From: DAOUMU01 sp034409055
GTDB taxonomy: Bacteria > Chloroflexota > Anaerolineae > 4572-78 > J111
Length of the DNA stretch: 58,951 nt
Direction of reading: 5' to 3'
NCBI GenBank assembly: GCA_034409055.1
Contig: DAOUMU010000131.1
Span: forward strand, 1 to 58,951
Part shown: positions 16,983 through 25,208 of the stretch, piece after piece
Layout: every line of letters starts with the position of its first letter
Numbering within the stretch: position 1 is the stretch's first letter
Notes under the pieces: model-generated
Database searches by the model: none
Seen by the model: the letters and a program-made list of their open reading frames with translations, nothing else
What the model was told of the DNA's origin: nothing
Made by a program: the position numbers and the translations under genes

Positions 16983-18104
16983 ATGATAAAACAGGCCCGA
17001 ATTCCTACTGCTGTGCATTACACTCATCAAAGTGTAATCACAGAAGATTTTCAATTCTCCCATCTGGCCCGTAAAAACTTGTTGGCCGATCCGGCGGCGC
17101 TGGAAAAATTGCAACAAAGAACCGGTCTGGCCGACCTGTACTGGCAAACGCTATATTATAAATCCCCCATTCGTGAAGAAACATTGGCCGAGGCCCTGCT
17201 TGAGGCTGATGGATATGTGTTTTTTCTCCACGGTTGGAATGGTAGCCATCTTATTTGGGAAAACTTACCATTTCAACTGACGGCCAAACATAAGCGCATT
17301 GTCTGCTTTAATCTGGACGTAAATGGCTTTGGCCGGTCACCTTTTATCAATGATCCTCCTGCCGCCGAACAATGTAGTCCGGTCGGGCTTATGGCTGCGG
17401 TAGAACATTGGCTATCGGCAATAGGCTTGTGGCCGGCCACGCGCCGCGAGCAAAAACCGTTTTACCTTTTTGTGGGGCATTCTATGGGCGGTGCTGCTCT
17501 CTTTTACAAAGATGAGATCGGTTGGCGAGACGAGGCCTATGGTTTTTATGCCCTGGCACCGGCCCTGCTCTGTAACGATACTCAGCGTCAAAATTTTTAC
17601 AAGACGCTGGGGACAGGTATTCGTCTTCCTTCCTTTACCGCCGTAAAAAATGCCCTGGCTCCCCACGTTATTGACCTTTTAGGTACTGGAGCCAGTCCGG
17701 CCGTAAAAAACGAACATTTACGAGTCTTTGCTCAAACTCCCTTTGGCACGACTGCCCAAACCTTTTATGTCATGGGAGCCAGGGTGATTAAACCACGGCG
17801 TACCGATTGGCACCGATTTCGAGCGGCGTTGGGGCATAGGGATCGATTGGTGGGACTGGACCCTATGCGTAAGTTGTTAAAAGAATTCAATTTTCAGTCC
17901 AACCAGATTCGTATCATGCCGGGTGACCATTATTTCTTTTCCTACGGCAATGGCTCACCCGCAACCCATAAGGACAATCGCCAAACCGTATTAAACGACT
18001 TACTGGACTATTGCCAGAAGTTGACCAAGGAAGCAAAAAAGCTCCGGACTGGCGTCAGGAAAAAGAGGTGGCGATTGTTCCCTTCTGGACAAGTTCGGTC
18101 TTAA
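16983..18104 (+). CDS. Alpha/beta hydrolase
   Basis: The 373-residue protein has a classic alpha/beta-hydrolase core. The oxyanion-region motif FLHGWNG is near residue 81, the nucleophile elbow GHSMGG has Ser167, and the likely catalytic His316 is in GDHYFF. About 70 residues precede the core and the C-terminus is basic. It has no signal peptide, so it is probably cytoplasmic. The substrate cannot be told from sequence; esterase, lipase or haloperoxidase-like activities are all possible. The ATG lacks an obvious ribosome-binding site. It is followed by an independent promoter for infA. Confidence 0.85.
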   Translation: MIKQARIPTAVHYTHQSVITEDFQFSHLARKNLLADPAALEKLQQRTGLADLYWQTLYYKSPIREETLAEALLEADGYVFFLHGWNGSHLIWENLPFQLTAKHKRIVCFNLDVNGFGRSPFINDPPAAEQCSPVGLMAAVEHWLSAIGLWPATRREQKPFYLFVGHSMGGAALFYKDEIGWRDEAYGFYALAPALLCNDTQRQNFYKTLGTGIRLPSFTAVKNALAPHVIDLLGTGASPAVKNEHLRVFAQTPFGTTAQTFYVMGARVIKPRRTDWHRFRAALGHRDRLVGLDPMRKLLKEFNFQSNQIRIMPGDHYFFSYGNGSPATHKDNRQTVLNDLLDYCQKLTKEAKKLRTGVRKKRWRLFPSGQVRS

Positions 18105-18110
18105 CAATAA

Positions 18111-18139
18111 TTGACAAGGTTATGTCTGTCTGCTAAAAT
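18111..18139 (+). promoter_or_regulatory. Sigma-70-type promoter for infA
   Basis: TTGACA at 18111-18116 and TAAAAT at 18134-18139 are separated by 17 bases. The predicted start leaves a leader of about 200 bases before infA, containing an inverted repeat. Confidence 0.75.
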
Positions 18140-18187
18140 AGCAATGGTGCGCCTATGAGCAAGTGATAAAAGCAACATGATACCATT

Positions 18188-18247
18188 TGTAGGACAAGTT
18201 GCCAACTTGTCAGCGGTACTGCGGGCAAGTTAGCAACTTGCCCTACA
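18188..18247. repeat. Inverted repeat in the infA leader
   Basis: Arms at 18188-18208 and 18227-18247 match at 19 of 21 positions (core AGTTGCCAACTT). Being inside the predicted leader, it would form a hairpin in the infA transcript. It may be an inserted element rather than a regulatory one. Confidence 0.8.
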
Positions 18248-18343
18248 TAATTTGATTTTGCAAAATAGAACAAACTTTTACCCATCCGAGGTAGCACCAT
18301 ACCTCGGTTATTTATTTTTATTTTTTGGAGATGAGGAGATCGT

Positions 18344-18595
18344 ATGGTTGATGCCACTAAAGAAGAAAAATTGGTATTAGAAGGGACAATTGTAGAAGCC
18401 CTGCCTAATACCAGTTTTAAAGTAGAGTTAGAAAATGGACATACCGTCCTGGCCTATCTTTCTGGTAAGATGAGAAAATACTACATCCGGGTGTTATTGG
18501 GAGATAGGGTACGTGTCGAACTTTCACCCTATGATCTGGATCGGGGCCGCATTATTTATCGTTACAAAACACCCAGCCGGCCAAAAAGTAAATAG
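18344..18595 (+). CDS. infA: Translation initiation factor IF-1
   Basis: The 83-residue product is a full-length IF-1, an OB-fold protein that binds the ribosomal A site during initiation. Recognisable segments are LEGTIVEALPNTSFKVEL, HTVLAYLSGKMRK and LLGDRVRVELSPYDL. The C-terminus has a short basic extension. A good ribosome-binding site (GAGGAG) precedes the ATG. The gene is on its own here rather than in a ribosomal-protein operon and has its own promoter at 18111-18139. Confidence 0.97.
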   Translation: MVDATKEEKLVLEGTIVEALPNTSFKVELENGHTVLAYLSGKMRKYYIRVLLGDRVRVELSPYDLDRGRIIYRYKTPSRPKSK

Positions 18596-18728
18596 TAAGA
18601 CAGATTTGTCTGCAAGCACAAATGTAATTGTCACCAGAACCTTGTTACGAAATGAACCATACCCGTTGGTACCAGGGTGGCTCTAATTAAATAGCTTCAG
18701 CCAGCTTGTTTTAGCCAACGTGAGCAGA

Positions 18729-18762
18729 GGGTGTAGTTAGGCTATGCCCTTTTTTATTTTTT
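18729..18762 (+). terminator. Rho-independent terminator before the PBP gene
   Basis: An 8-bp stem (GGGTGTAG/CTATGCCC, including G-T pairs) with a 5-base loop is followed by a T-rich run (TTTTTTATTTTTT). It probably ends the infA transcript. Confidence 0.65.
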
Positions 18763-18763
18763 A

Positions 18764-18791
18764 TTGACACCATACTGCCTGATGCTATAAT
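18764..18791 (+). promoter_or_regulatory. Consensus sigma-70 promoter of the PBP gene
   Basis: A perfect TTGACA (18764-18769) and a perfect TATAAT (18786-18791) are separated by 16 bases. The ATG of the penicillin-binding protein gene is 31 bases downstream of the -10 box, giving a short leader. Confidence 0.85.
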
Positions 18792-18822
18792 TTTAACATA
18801 CCAAATACTATCGAAAAACATT

Positions 18823-21800
18823 ATGTCTGACTTGAACAAAATAGAAGCGGACCGTTCTCGGCCTTCAGATTCAGACTCTGATTCTGGAGACGACCTGACA
18901 AAACCCATTCGCCGGATCGATGATCCTGATCGGACCAGACTCTCGACCCAGCCAAAGCTAGATTCGGCCTCTACCCCCTCTGTCCCCCCTCCTCCTGATG
19001 TCGAAGAACCAACCCGTCCCTCTAAACGGTCTGTGGACCGCCGGAGAGATCAACAAAAACGTGCACCCACGCCCAGCAGGGATAAAAATAGGGTGCAGCA
19101 GGCCACAGATAGAGAGCAGGCAGCGGCCAGGAGGCAGCAGTTAACGAGCACCAAGCGCGATTTTCAGAACAGGCCAACTCCCCAGCCGACGCGTATCCGG
19201 CACGGTCGCCCCTCTGCTTTTCAGCAAACTGTTGCCGCTACCCCGCAATCTCCTGCTCGTCCCCGGATTAATTGGTGGCGTTGGTTTACCAGAGCCCTGG
19301 TAGTGTTGTCCATCTTGGTTCTTTTAAGCGGTATCTTGGCTCTCAGTGGGGGGGTACTTACCTATTTTTGGATCGCCTCCCAACTCCCTTCCGCCGAAGA
19401 GTTACGAACACGTCGGGTTCAATTTGCCACCACTCAAATTTTAGATCGGGAGGGTAATCTCCTCTGGGAAATTATTGACCCAACCGGCGGACGACGGACC
19501 AGAGTGACCCTTGATCAAATTTCGCCCCATTTGATTCAGGCCACCGTGGCCACCGAAGACCGCTTCTTTTATCTGAACGTAGGGGTTGACCCCATTGCCA
19601 TTACCCGGGCTGTCTACTACAATCTGACCGAGGGTGAAATTGTGTCCGGGGCCAGTACCATCACCCAACAGTTGGCCCGTAATGTTCTCCTGACCCCGGA
19701 AGAACGGACCGAGCAATCACTCTCACGCAAAATAAAAGAAGCCGTGCTGGCCGTCGAAATTAATCGACGCTACACCAAAGAACAAATTTTGGAGATTTAT
19801 CTCAACCAGATCTATTATGGTAACCTGGCTTACGGTATCGAGGCGGCGGCTCAGACCTACTTTGGTAAATCGGCTAAGAATCTAACGTTGCCCGAGGCGG
19901 CGTTGTTGGCCGGCTTACCTCAATCTCCCGCCACCCATGACCCTTATGTGAATCCCGACGGAGCCAAGGCCCGCCAGGCAAACGTGTTGGATTTGATGGT
20001 TGAGGCCAAATATATTACCCCCGCCGAAGCGAAAGCGGCCAAGGCCACAGATTTAACGTTGCGTGAGTTGAGTTCTGCCTTCGCCGCTCCGCACTTTGTC
20101 AACTACGTGCGGCAGGAATTAGAGGCGATTGTGCCCCCGGCTTTAATTTATCAGGAACCTGGGCTGCGGGTACAAACCACCCTTGATCCGCGCTTACAGG
20201 CGATTGCCGAGGAAGAGGTGCGTAAACAAGTCAACGCCCTGGCCGGTCGTAATGTGACCAATGGGGCTTTGTTGGCTCTCGATGTGTCTACCGGCCACAT
20301 TCTGGCCATGGTAGGCAGTAAAGATTTTCGGGATGAGCGGATTGATGGCCAGGTTAATATTGTCACCAGTTTGCGCCAGCCTGGCTCAACCATCAAGCCG
20401 CTCACTTATCTGGCCACCTTTGAATTGCTCAACTGGACCCCCAGTACCCTGATTATGGACGTGCCGGTAGCGTATCCCGATGGCCTGGGCGGGGTGTACC
20501 AGCCCCTGAATTACGACGAAAAATTTCATGGACCGGTTTCGTTACGGCTGTCCCTGGCCAATTCTTATAACATCCCGGCGGTGAAGGCCCTGGAGCAGAT
20601 TGGGATAAACGCTCTCAAGGAGATGGCCGCTCGCCTGGGGATTACCACCCTCACCCGCAATGATTATGGGCTGGCCCTGACCCTGGGGGGAGGTGAAGTG
20701 CCATTGATTGAGATGACCGGAGCTTACCAGGCCATAGCCAACGGTGGGGTTTTAGTGCCGCCGACCGCTATCGTCCAAATCACAGACGGCCTGGGGCGGG
20801 TGATTGAGCCACCTCGTCCCCAACCTCGGCCGGTGTTACGGGAGGAGCATACCTATCTGATCACCCATATTCTGGGTGATAATGAAGCCCGTACCCCGGC
20901 CTTCGGTCCCAACAGCGCCTTACGTCTTTCGCGGCCTGCTGCGGCCAAAACCGGCACGACCAACGACTTCCGCGATAACTGGACCATTGGCTATACGCCC
21001 GACATCGTGGCCGGGGTGTGGGTCGGCAATGCCGATAACACGCCCATGGATCACGTCAGCGGGTTGATCGGTGCCGGCCCCATCTGGCACAACTTTATGG
21101 AACGGGCCCACGAAGGGTTACCCATCCGTGACTTCATTCGCCCCCCGACCATTGTTGAATTGGAGGTGTGTGCCGACTCCGGCACCCTGCCCAGCCCGGT
21201 TTGTCCGGAACGTCGCAAAGAGATTTTCTTCAAAGACCAACCCCCCCCGGACCCGGAACATGATATTCATCAATTGATTGAAATTGATCTCAATACCGGC
21301 TTGCGGGCCAACGAATTTTGCCGGGCCAATATAGAGGAACGTTACTATCGGGTTTACCCACCCGATGGTCGTGAATGGGCCATCAGCCAGGGCATTGAAC
21401 AACCACCGCAGCAGTACTGTCCCTCGACCAGGATTGTGGCTACGATTACCCAGCCGCAGGATGGCAGTACCGGGCGGGGCACTCTCACCCTGGAAGGGTC
21501 GGCGGTGGCCGCCAATTTTTCCCATTATCAAGTCGAATTGGGGGTGGGGACGACCCCCGAGGCATTTGTGATGATTCATGGCCCAATTCGGCAACTGGTC
21601 GAGCAGGGGGTGCTGGGCGTTTTTGATACGACCCAGGTAGAAAACGGTCCCTACACCTTGCGCCTGGTGGTTTTTGACCAGAGCGGCGGGTCCATCGAGT
21701 CAAGGACACGCGTTCTGGTTGACAACCCGATTGCCACGCCGACCTCTACTTCTACCCCGACGGCCACTCAGCCACCGGCCACACCAACAGACACCCCGAC

Positions 21801-22098
21801 CCTTGTCCCCACCAACACCGACACACCCCAACCACCGACCAACACGCCAACCCCTCTCCCCGAACTGCCGACCCACACACCCCAGCCACCTACCGAAACG
21901 CCAACCGTTCCGCCACAACTCCCGACCGATACGCCGATGCCCCTCCCAACCACTCCACCAGCATTACCTACCGATACCCCGGTGGCCTCCCCAACCCCTC
22001 CACCCGAACTACCGACCGATACCCCGGTGGTAAAGCCAACCCTGCCGGCAGAACTACCTACCGACTTCCCGGTCGCTACCGTTACGCCGACGAGCTGA
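18823..22098 (+). CDS. Class A penicillin-binding protein (GT51 plus transpeptidase)
   Basis: The 1091-residue bifunctional enzyme polymerises and cross-links peptidoglycan. A basic, disordered cytoplasmic N-terminus of about 155 residues precedes one membrane segment (about 158-186). The GT51 glycosyltransferase follows, with ATEDRFF near 242 and GASTITQQLARN near 276. The transpeptidase has SxxK (PGSTIKP near 521), an SYN motif near 584 and KTGT near 709. After it comes an Ig-like domain (about 870-965) resembling the domain in the partial gene at the right end of the window. The tail of about 125 residues is a Thr/Pro repeat built on LPTDTP. Such a tail suggests a wall-spanning linker. Transcription is likely from the consensus promoter just upstream. 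Confidence 0.95.
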   Translation: MSDLNKIEADRSRPSDSDSDSGDDLTKPIRRIDDPDRTRLSTQPKLDSASTPSVPPPPDVEEPTRPSKRSVDRRRDQQKRAPTPSRDKNRVQQATDREQAAARRQQLTSTKRDFQNRPTPQPTRIRHGRPSAFQQTVAATPQSPARPRINWWRWFTRALVVLSILVLLSGILALSGGVLTYFWIASQLPSAEELRTRRVQFATTQILDREGNLLWEIIDPTGGRRTRVTLDQISPHLIQATVATEDRFFYLNVGVDPIAITRAVYYNLTEGEIVSGASTITQQLARNVLLTPEERTEQSLSRKIKEAVLAVEINRRYTKEQILEIYLNQIYYGNLAYGIEAAAQTYFGKSAKNLTLPEAALLAGLPQSPATHDPYVNPDGAKARQANVLDLMVEAKYITPAEAKAAKATDLTLRELSSAFAAPHFVNYVRQELEAIVPPALIYQEPGLRVQTTLDPRLQAIAEEEVRKQVNALAGRNVTNGALLALDVSTGHILAMVGSKDFRDERIDGQVNIVTSLRQPGSTIKPLTYLATFELLNWTPSTLIMDVPVAYPDGLGGVYQPLNYDEKFHGPVSLRLSLANSYNIPAVKALEQIGINALKEMAARLGITTLTRNDYGLALTLGGGEVPLIEMTGAYQAIANGGVLVPPTAIVQITDGLGRVIEPPRPQPRPVLREEHTYLITHILGDNEARTPAFGPNSALRLSRPAAAKTGTTNDFRDNWTIGYTPDIVAGVWVGNADNTPMDHVSGLIGAGPIWHNFMERAHEGLPIRDFIRPPTIVELEVCADSGTLPSPVCPERRKEIFFKDQPPPDPEHDIHQLIEIDLNTGLRANEFCRANIEERYYRVYPPDGREWAISQGIEQPPQQYCPSTRIVATITQPQDGSTGRGTLTLEGSAVAANFSHYQVELGVGTTPEAFVMIHGPIRQLVEQGVLGVFDTTQVENGPYTLRLVVFDQSGGSIESRTRVLVDNPIATPTSTSTPTATQPPATPTDTPTLVPTNTDTPQPPTNTPTPLPELPTHTPQPPTETPTVPPQLPTDTPMPLPTTPPALPTDTPVASPTPPPELPTDTPVVKPTLPAELPTDFPVATVTPTS

Positions 22099-22120
22099 TT
22101 GTAGCTTGTGGCAACTGTTC

Positions 22121-22186
22121 GTAGTAACGACTTTAGTCGTTAATTGCCCGCGGTATGGGGCCAAAAACGACTGAAGTCGTTACTAC
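22121..22186. repeat. Inverted repeat downstream of the PBP gene
   Basis: Arms at 22121-22141 and 22166-22186 match at 20 of 21 positions (core AACGACTTTAGTCGTT). A fragment with the same GTAGTAACG beginning recurs at about 29484. Confidence 0.9.
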
Positions 22187-22630
22187 CAACTCCCAAATAT
22201 TGACTTTTTAAGCACTCTCCTCTGGCGGGACAGGCAGGCTACTCAACACCCAAAATTGCTCTAGCTCCGACTTTTTATTAAGCACTCTTCACACGAAATA
22301 TTCAAATTGAATTTTTTTTGAAATTTAAACTGAAATAATAATGGCTGCTTTTTATGGTATAATTATTTTGGGAAAGTTCTATCCTACCACCATCCCGACC
22401 TCATCATGTTCCTCCTCAACGATCTCAGCCGTTTACCTCGTTTGCAGTTAAGCCGGACGTGAGTCGGACCGGTGGCTAAATGAGGTAATGTCCAGCGAGT
22501 GGACCGGTTCTCGGCCAGGTAATTCGCCCCAAGGTGAACGTCGGCCGGTACGGCTACTGTCGAAGGCGAGCCCTGGGGACAAGACCGATTTGGTTTCCCC
22601 TCCATCTATTTCTTGTTGTAAAACCCTGTA

Positions 22631-22680
22631 GTAGACGCATCCCCCTGCGTCTACGGCGGGCATAGGGATGCCCTGGCTAC
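22631..22680. repeat. CATAGGGATGCC-type hairpin repeat, copy 1
   Basis: A hairpin with arms GTAGACGCA/TGCGTCTAC (22631-22654) is followed by GGGCATAGGGATGCCC and TGGCTAC (22658-22680). Related copies lie at 54891 and 54990. Confidence 0.75.
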
Positions 22681-22794
22681 GTTTTGCAACGGACACTATC
22701 TAAACAAATGCTAAGAAACAACCAGTTTCTGGCAGAATGAAGTCTTTTAAGGCCAGATTGGAGACAATCTGCGCTGAACACAGGAGGGATAAAA

Positions 22795-24681
22795 ATGATC
22801 AAGAAAACAGTTCGAAGGTTGCGGACACTGCAGCCCTTTTCTTTGGTATGGGTGATGGCGCTCCTGGGGGTGCTGTGGGCGGCGGGGACTGCCCAGGCAA
22901 ACCCGCCCCCCCGGCCACTTGGGCAGGGCAGTATACCGACGATGATTAACTACCAGGGCACTCTCGAAGTTGACGGCAGTCCCTACGAGGGCACCGGTTA
23001 CTTTAAGTTCGCCATCGTGGATAGCGCCACGGGCGATGGCACCACGAACTACTGGGCCAACGACGGCACGACCAGCGGTGAACCGGCCACGGCTGTCCCC
23101 CTGGCGGTCAACGGAGGGCTGTTCAACGTACTGCTGGGGGACACCGGCCTGACCGGCATGACGCAATCCATAACCGAGTCGGTCTTTGCCAGCGACACGA
23201 CCTATTTGCGGGTCTGGTTCAGCCAGACGGGGGCTTCCGGCACGTTTGAAGCACTGGAACCGAACCAGCGTATCGTCAGCGTGGCCTACGCTTTGCGGGC
23301 CAAATATGCCGAGAATGGCCCGACCGGTCCCCAGGGAGAGACGGGCCCCACCGGGGCGACCGGCCCGGCCGGCGGTCCCAGCGGTCCCAGCGGTCCCAGT
23401 GGGCCTAGCGGGCCGACCGGTCCCCAGGGGGTACCGGGACCAGCGGGTGCGACCGGCCCATCCGGGTCGCAGGGACTTGTGGGGGCCACAGGAGCCACCG
23501 GCCCCCAAGGACCGGCAGGTACGACCGGTCCATCTGGGCCGCAGGGACCGGTGGGCGCCACGGGTGCGACAGGTCCACAGGGGGTGCAAGGCCCCAGTGG
23601 CCCTTCGGGGCCAGCCGGCCCAACCGGCGCGACGGGACCGGTGAATCCTAACGCCGATATGGTAGATGGTATCCATGCTGCCACCGGCCCTGAAGCAAAC
23701 AAGCTGGTTGCTCTTGACAGCTCGGCCTATTTGCGAGTGCCGCGAGTGGTTGATTCTAACAACACCAACTACTACGTAGACCCTGCAAGCACCAGCGTTG
23801 TGAGTACCCTTGACGTGCAAAGTAGTTTGTATAGCGGCGCCTACAACTACGTCAACGTTGACGATGACCTTCGAGCCTATCGCTTTGTTGACAATAATAA
23901 CACCGGCTACTACGTAGACCCCGCGAGCAACAGCCTCGTGTGGGGGATCGACGTGCGAGGATCGTTGTATAATGGTGCCGGCAGCTATGTCAATGTAGGC
24001 GACGATCTTAGGGCCTATCATTTTGGCGTGAATGGTCTTAGATCAGACTCCGGTTACTACGTAACAGATTCGTACTATGGCCTGTACGTCAATAATTCAG
24101 GCCGGTCTGGTGTGTATGTATCTAACGCAAGTTGGGTGGGGGTTGAGGCTAGTGGCAGTGCAGGCGGAGGCTACTTTTCTGATACTGGTAGCGGCGTATC
24201 TAGCTGGGTTGCAAGCAATACCTCAGGGCTAAGTACCACTGGAGATATATATTGTAGTGGGGATATGACTGTTAACGGCAGCAAAAACTTCGCCCAGCCC
24301 CACCCCACCGACCCGAATAAAGAAATCGTGTACGCCTCGCTGGAAGGCGGGGAGGCGGGAACCTACTACCGGGGCAGCGCCCAACTGGACCAGGGCATGG
24401 CGACCATCGAACTGCCAGAGCATTTCAGCCTGGTGACGGAAAAGGAAGGGCTGACGGTCCAGGTGACACCCCGGGAGGACTGCAACGGACTCTACGTGGC
24501 CGAGGTGACGACCACCCACATCGTCGTCCGCGAGTTGCAGGATGGAACCAGCAACGCCCCCTTTGATTTCTTTATCAACGGCGTCCGGGCAGGGTATACA
24601 GACTATGAGGTCATCAGAGATACCGACGCAGTCATTCCCCAAGAGATCAGAGTTCAAGAACGAGGGGGGACAGGTGAATAA
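22795..24681 (+). CDS. Secreted collagen-like protein
   Basis: The 628-residue protein has a signal peptide with likely cleavage after AQA (residue 35). An N-terminal domain of about 140 residues begins near INYQGTLEVDG. A collagen-like Gly-X-Y region (about residues 175-283) follows, rich in GPS, GPT and GAT triplets with one interruption. Two or three repeats with the signature NNTxYYVDPAS come next (about 320-410). The C-terminal region, from about 500, includes VYASLEGGEAGTYYRG. Bacterial collagen-like proteins form trimeric stalks on the cell surface, so this one is probably a surface adhesin or fibre. AGGAGGG precedes the start. The next gene overlaps its stop codon, which indicates an operon. 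Confidence 0.88.
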   Translation: MIKKTVRRLRTLQPFSLVWVMALLGVLWAAGTAQANPPPRPLGQGSIPTMINYQGTLEVDGSPYEGTGYFKFAIVDSATGDGTTNYWANDGTTSGEPATAVPLAVNGGLFNVLLGDTGLTGMTQSITESVFASDTTYLRVWFSQTGASGTFEALEPNQRIVSVAYALRAKYAENGPTGPQGETGPTGATGPAGGPSGPSGPSGPSGPTGPQGVPGPAGATGPSGSQGLVGATGATGPQGPAGTTGPSGPQGPVGATGATGPQGVQGPSGPSGPAGPTGATGPVNPNADMVDGIHAATGPEANKLVALDSSAYLRVPRVVDSNNTNYYVDPASTSVVSTLDVQSSLYSGAYNYVNVDDDLRAYRFVDNNNTGYYVDPASNSLVWGIDVRGSLYNGAGSYVNVGDDLRAYHFGVNGLRSDSGYYVTDSYYGLYVNNSGRSGVYVSNASWVGVEASGSAGGGYFSDTGSGVSSWVASNTSGLSTTGDIYCSGDMTVNGSKNFAQPHPTDPNKEIVYASLEGGEAGTYYRGSAQLDQGMATIELPEHFSLVTEKEGLTVQVTPREDCNGLYVAEVTTTHIVVRELQDGTSNAPFDFFINGVRAGYTDYEVIRDTDAVIPQEIRVQERGGTGE

Positions 24682-24979
24682 GCGAATGCGAATAATTGTT
24701 CTTGGCCTGGTCATACTGCTGACTTTCCTCTTGAGCGGGGTCACCTGGGCCGGAAGTTCAGCCAACTACGCGGTCGAGTGGTGGGTGAAAAGCGGCGGCG
24801 GAGCGCCTGCTGCCTCCGGCTCCGGTGACATAACCCTGGACGGCTCGCTGGGACAGACCGCCATTAGAGCCTCGACCTCGGCCGGGAGCGACTATACCCT
24901 GGGAGCGGGCTACTGGTACGGTACAGCCGTTGAAGGACTCCGCCCCGTCTATTTGCCCATCATCCTGCGGGGTGCCTGA
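24674..24979 (+). CDS. Small secreted protein with YLPIILR C-terminus
   Basis: I place the start at the GTG at 24674, which overlaps the stop of the collagen-like gene and is preceded by a G-rich ribosome-binding site; the product is 101 residues. An earlier ATG in this frame would lie deep inside the upstream gene. The product has a signal peptide ending near GVTWA, then a small Gly/Ser-rich domain containing YAVEWWVKSGGG and TLDGSLGQTA. The C-terminus ends VYLPIILRGA, a tail shared in form with the remnant at 29176-29451. Its translational coupling to the collagen-like gene suggests it works with it at the cell surface. Confidence 0.75.
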   Translation: MNKRMRIIVLGLVILLTFLLSGVTWAGSSANYAVEWWVKSGGGAPAASGSGDITLDGSLGQTAIRASTSAGSDYTLGAGYWYGTAVEGLRPVYLPIILRGA

Positions 24980-25208
24980 TCTTGTGTCTCTTATCCTAAA
25001 CGCAGTTGGATTTGGTAAAAATTGATGATTGCAGCCTTGGTCGGACCTGGGATTGCTCAGGCCAGCCCATTCGACGCGGACTGTGGTCCGCTCAGAGCAA
25101 GAAACCTATTCTCGAAGGAATTCCGTGCTACGTTCGCCTGTCGATAAAGATAAACGGACATCTGTCGGAAACTCTGGCCAAATCGTCTCGTTGGACCAGG
25201 AGGGCGTT

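Larger units (their letters stand above)
22099..22794. other. Long non-coding stretch before the collagen-like gene
   Basis: About 700 bases with no supported gene. It holds the inverted repeat at 22121-22186, an A+T-rich part near 22300-22380 that may contain a promoter, and a G+C-rich part with short complementary segments (22450-22600). At 22631-22680 it carries hairpins of the CATAGGGATGCC repeat family. I could not match any known riboswitch or RNA. Confidence 0.5.

Noticed and set aside
18640..18762. Possible T-box leader (a CCAGGGTGGCTCT segment near the infA 3' side)
   Set aside because: The match to the T-box antiterminator is partial, there is no specifier stem that I can see, and the downstream PBP gene has its own promoter after the terminator.
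22384..22700. Possible riboswitch or structural RNA before the collagen-like gene
   Set aside because: Several short complementary segments exist, but none fits a class I can name.
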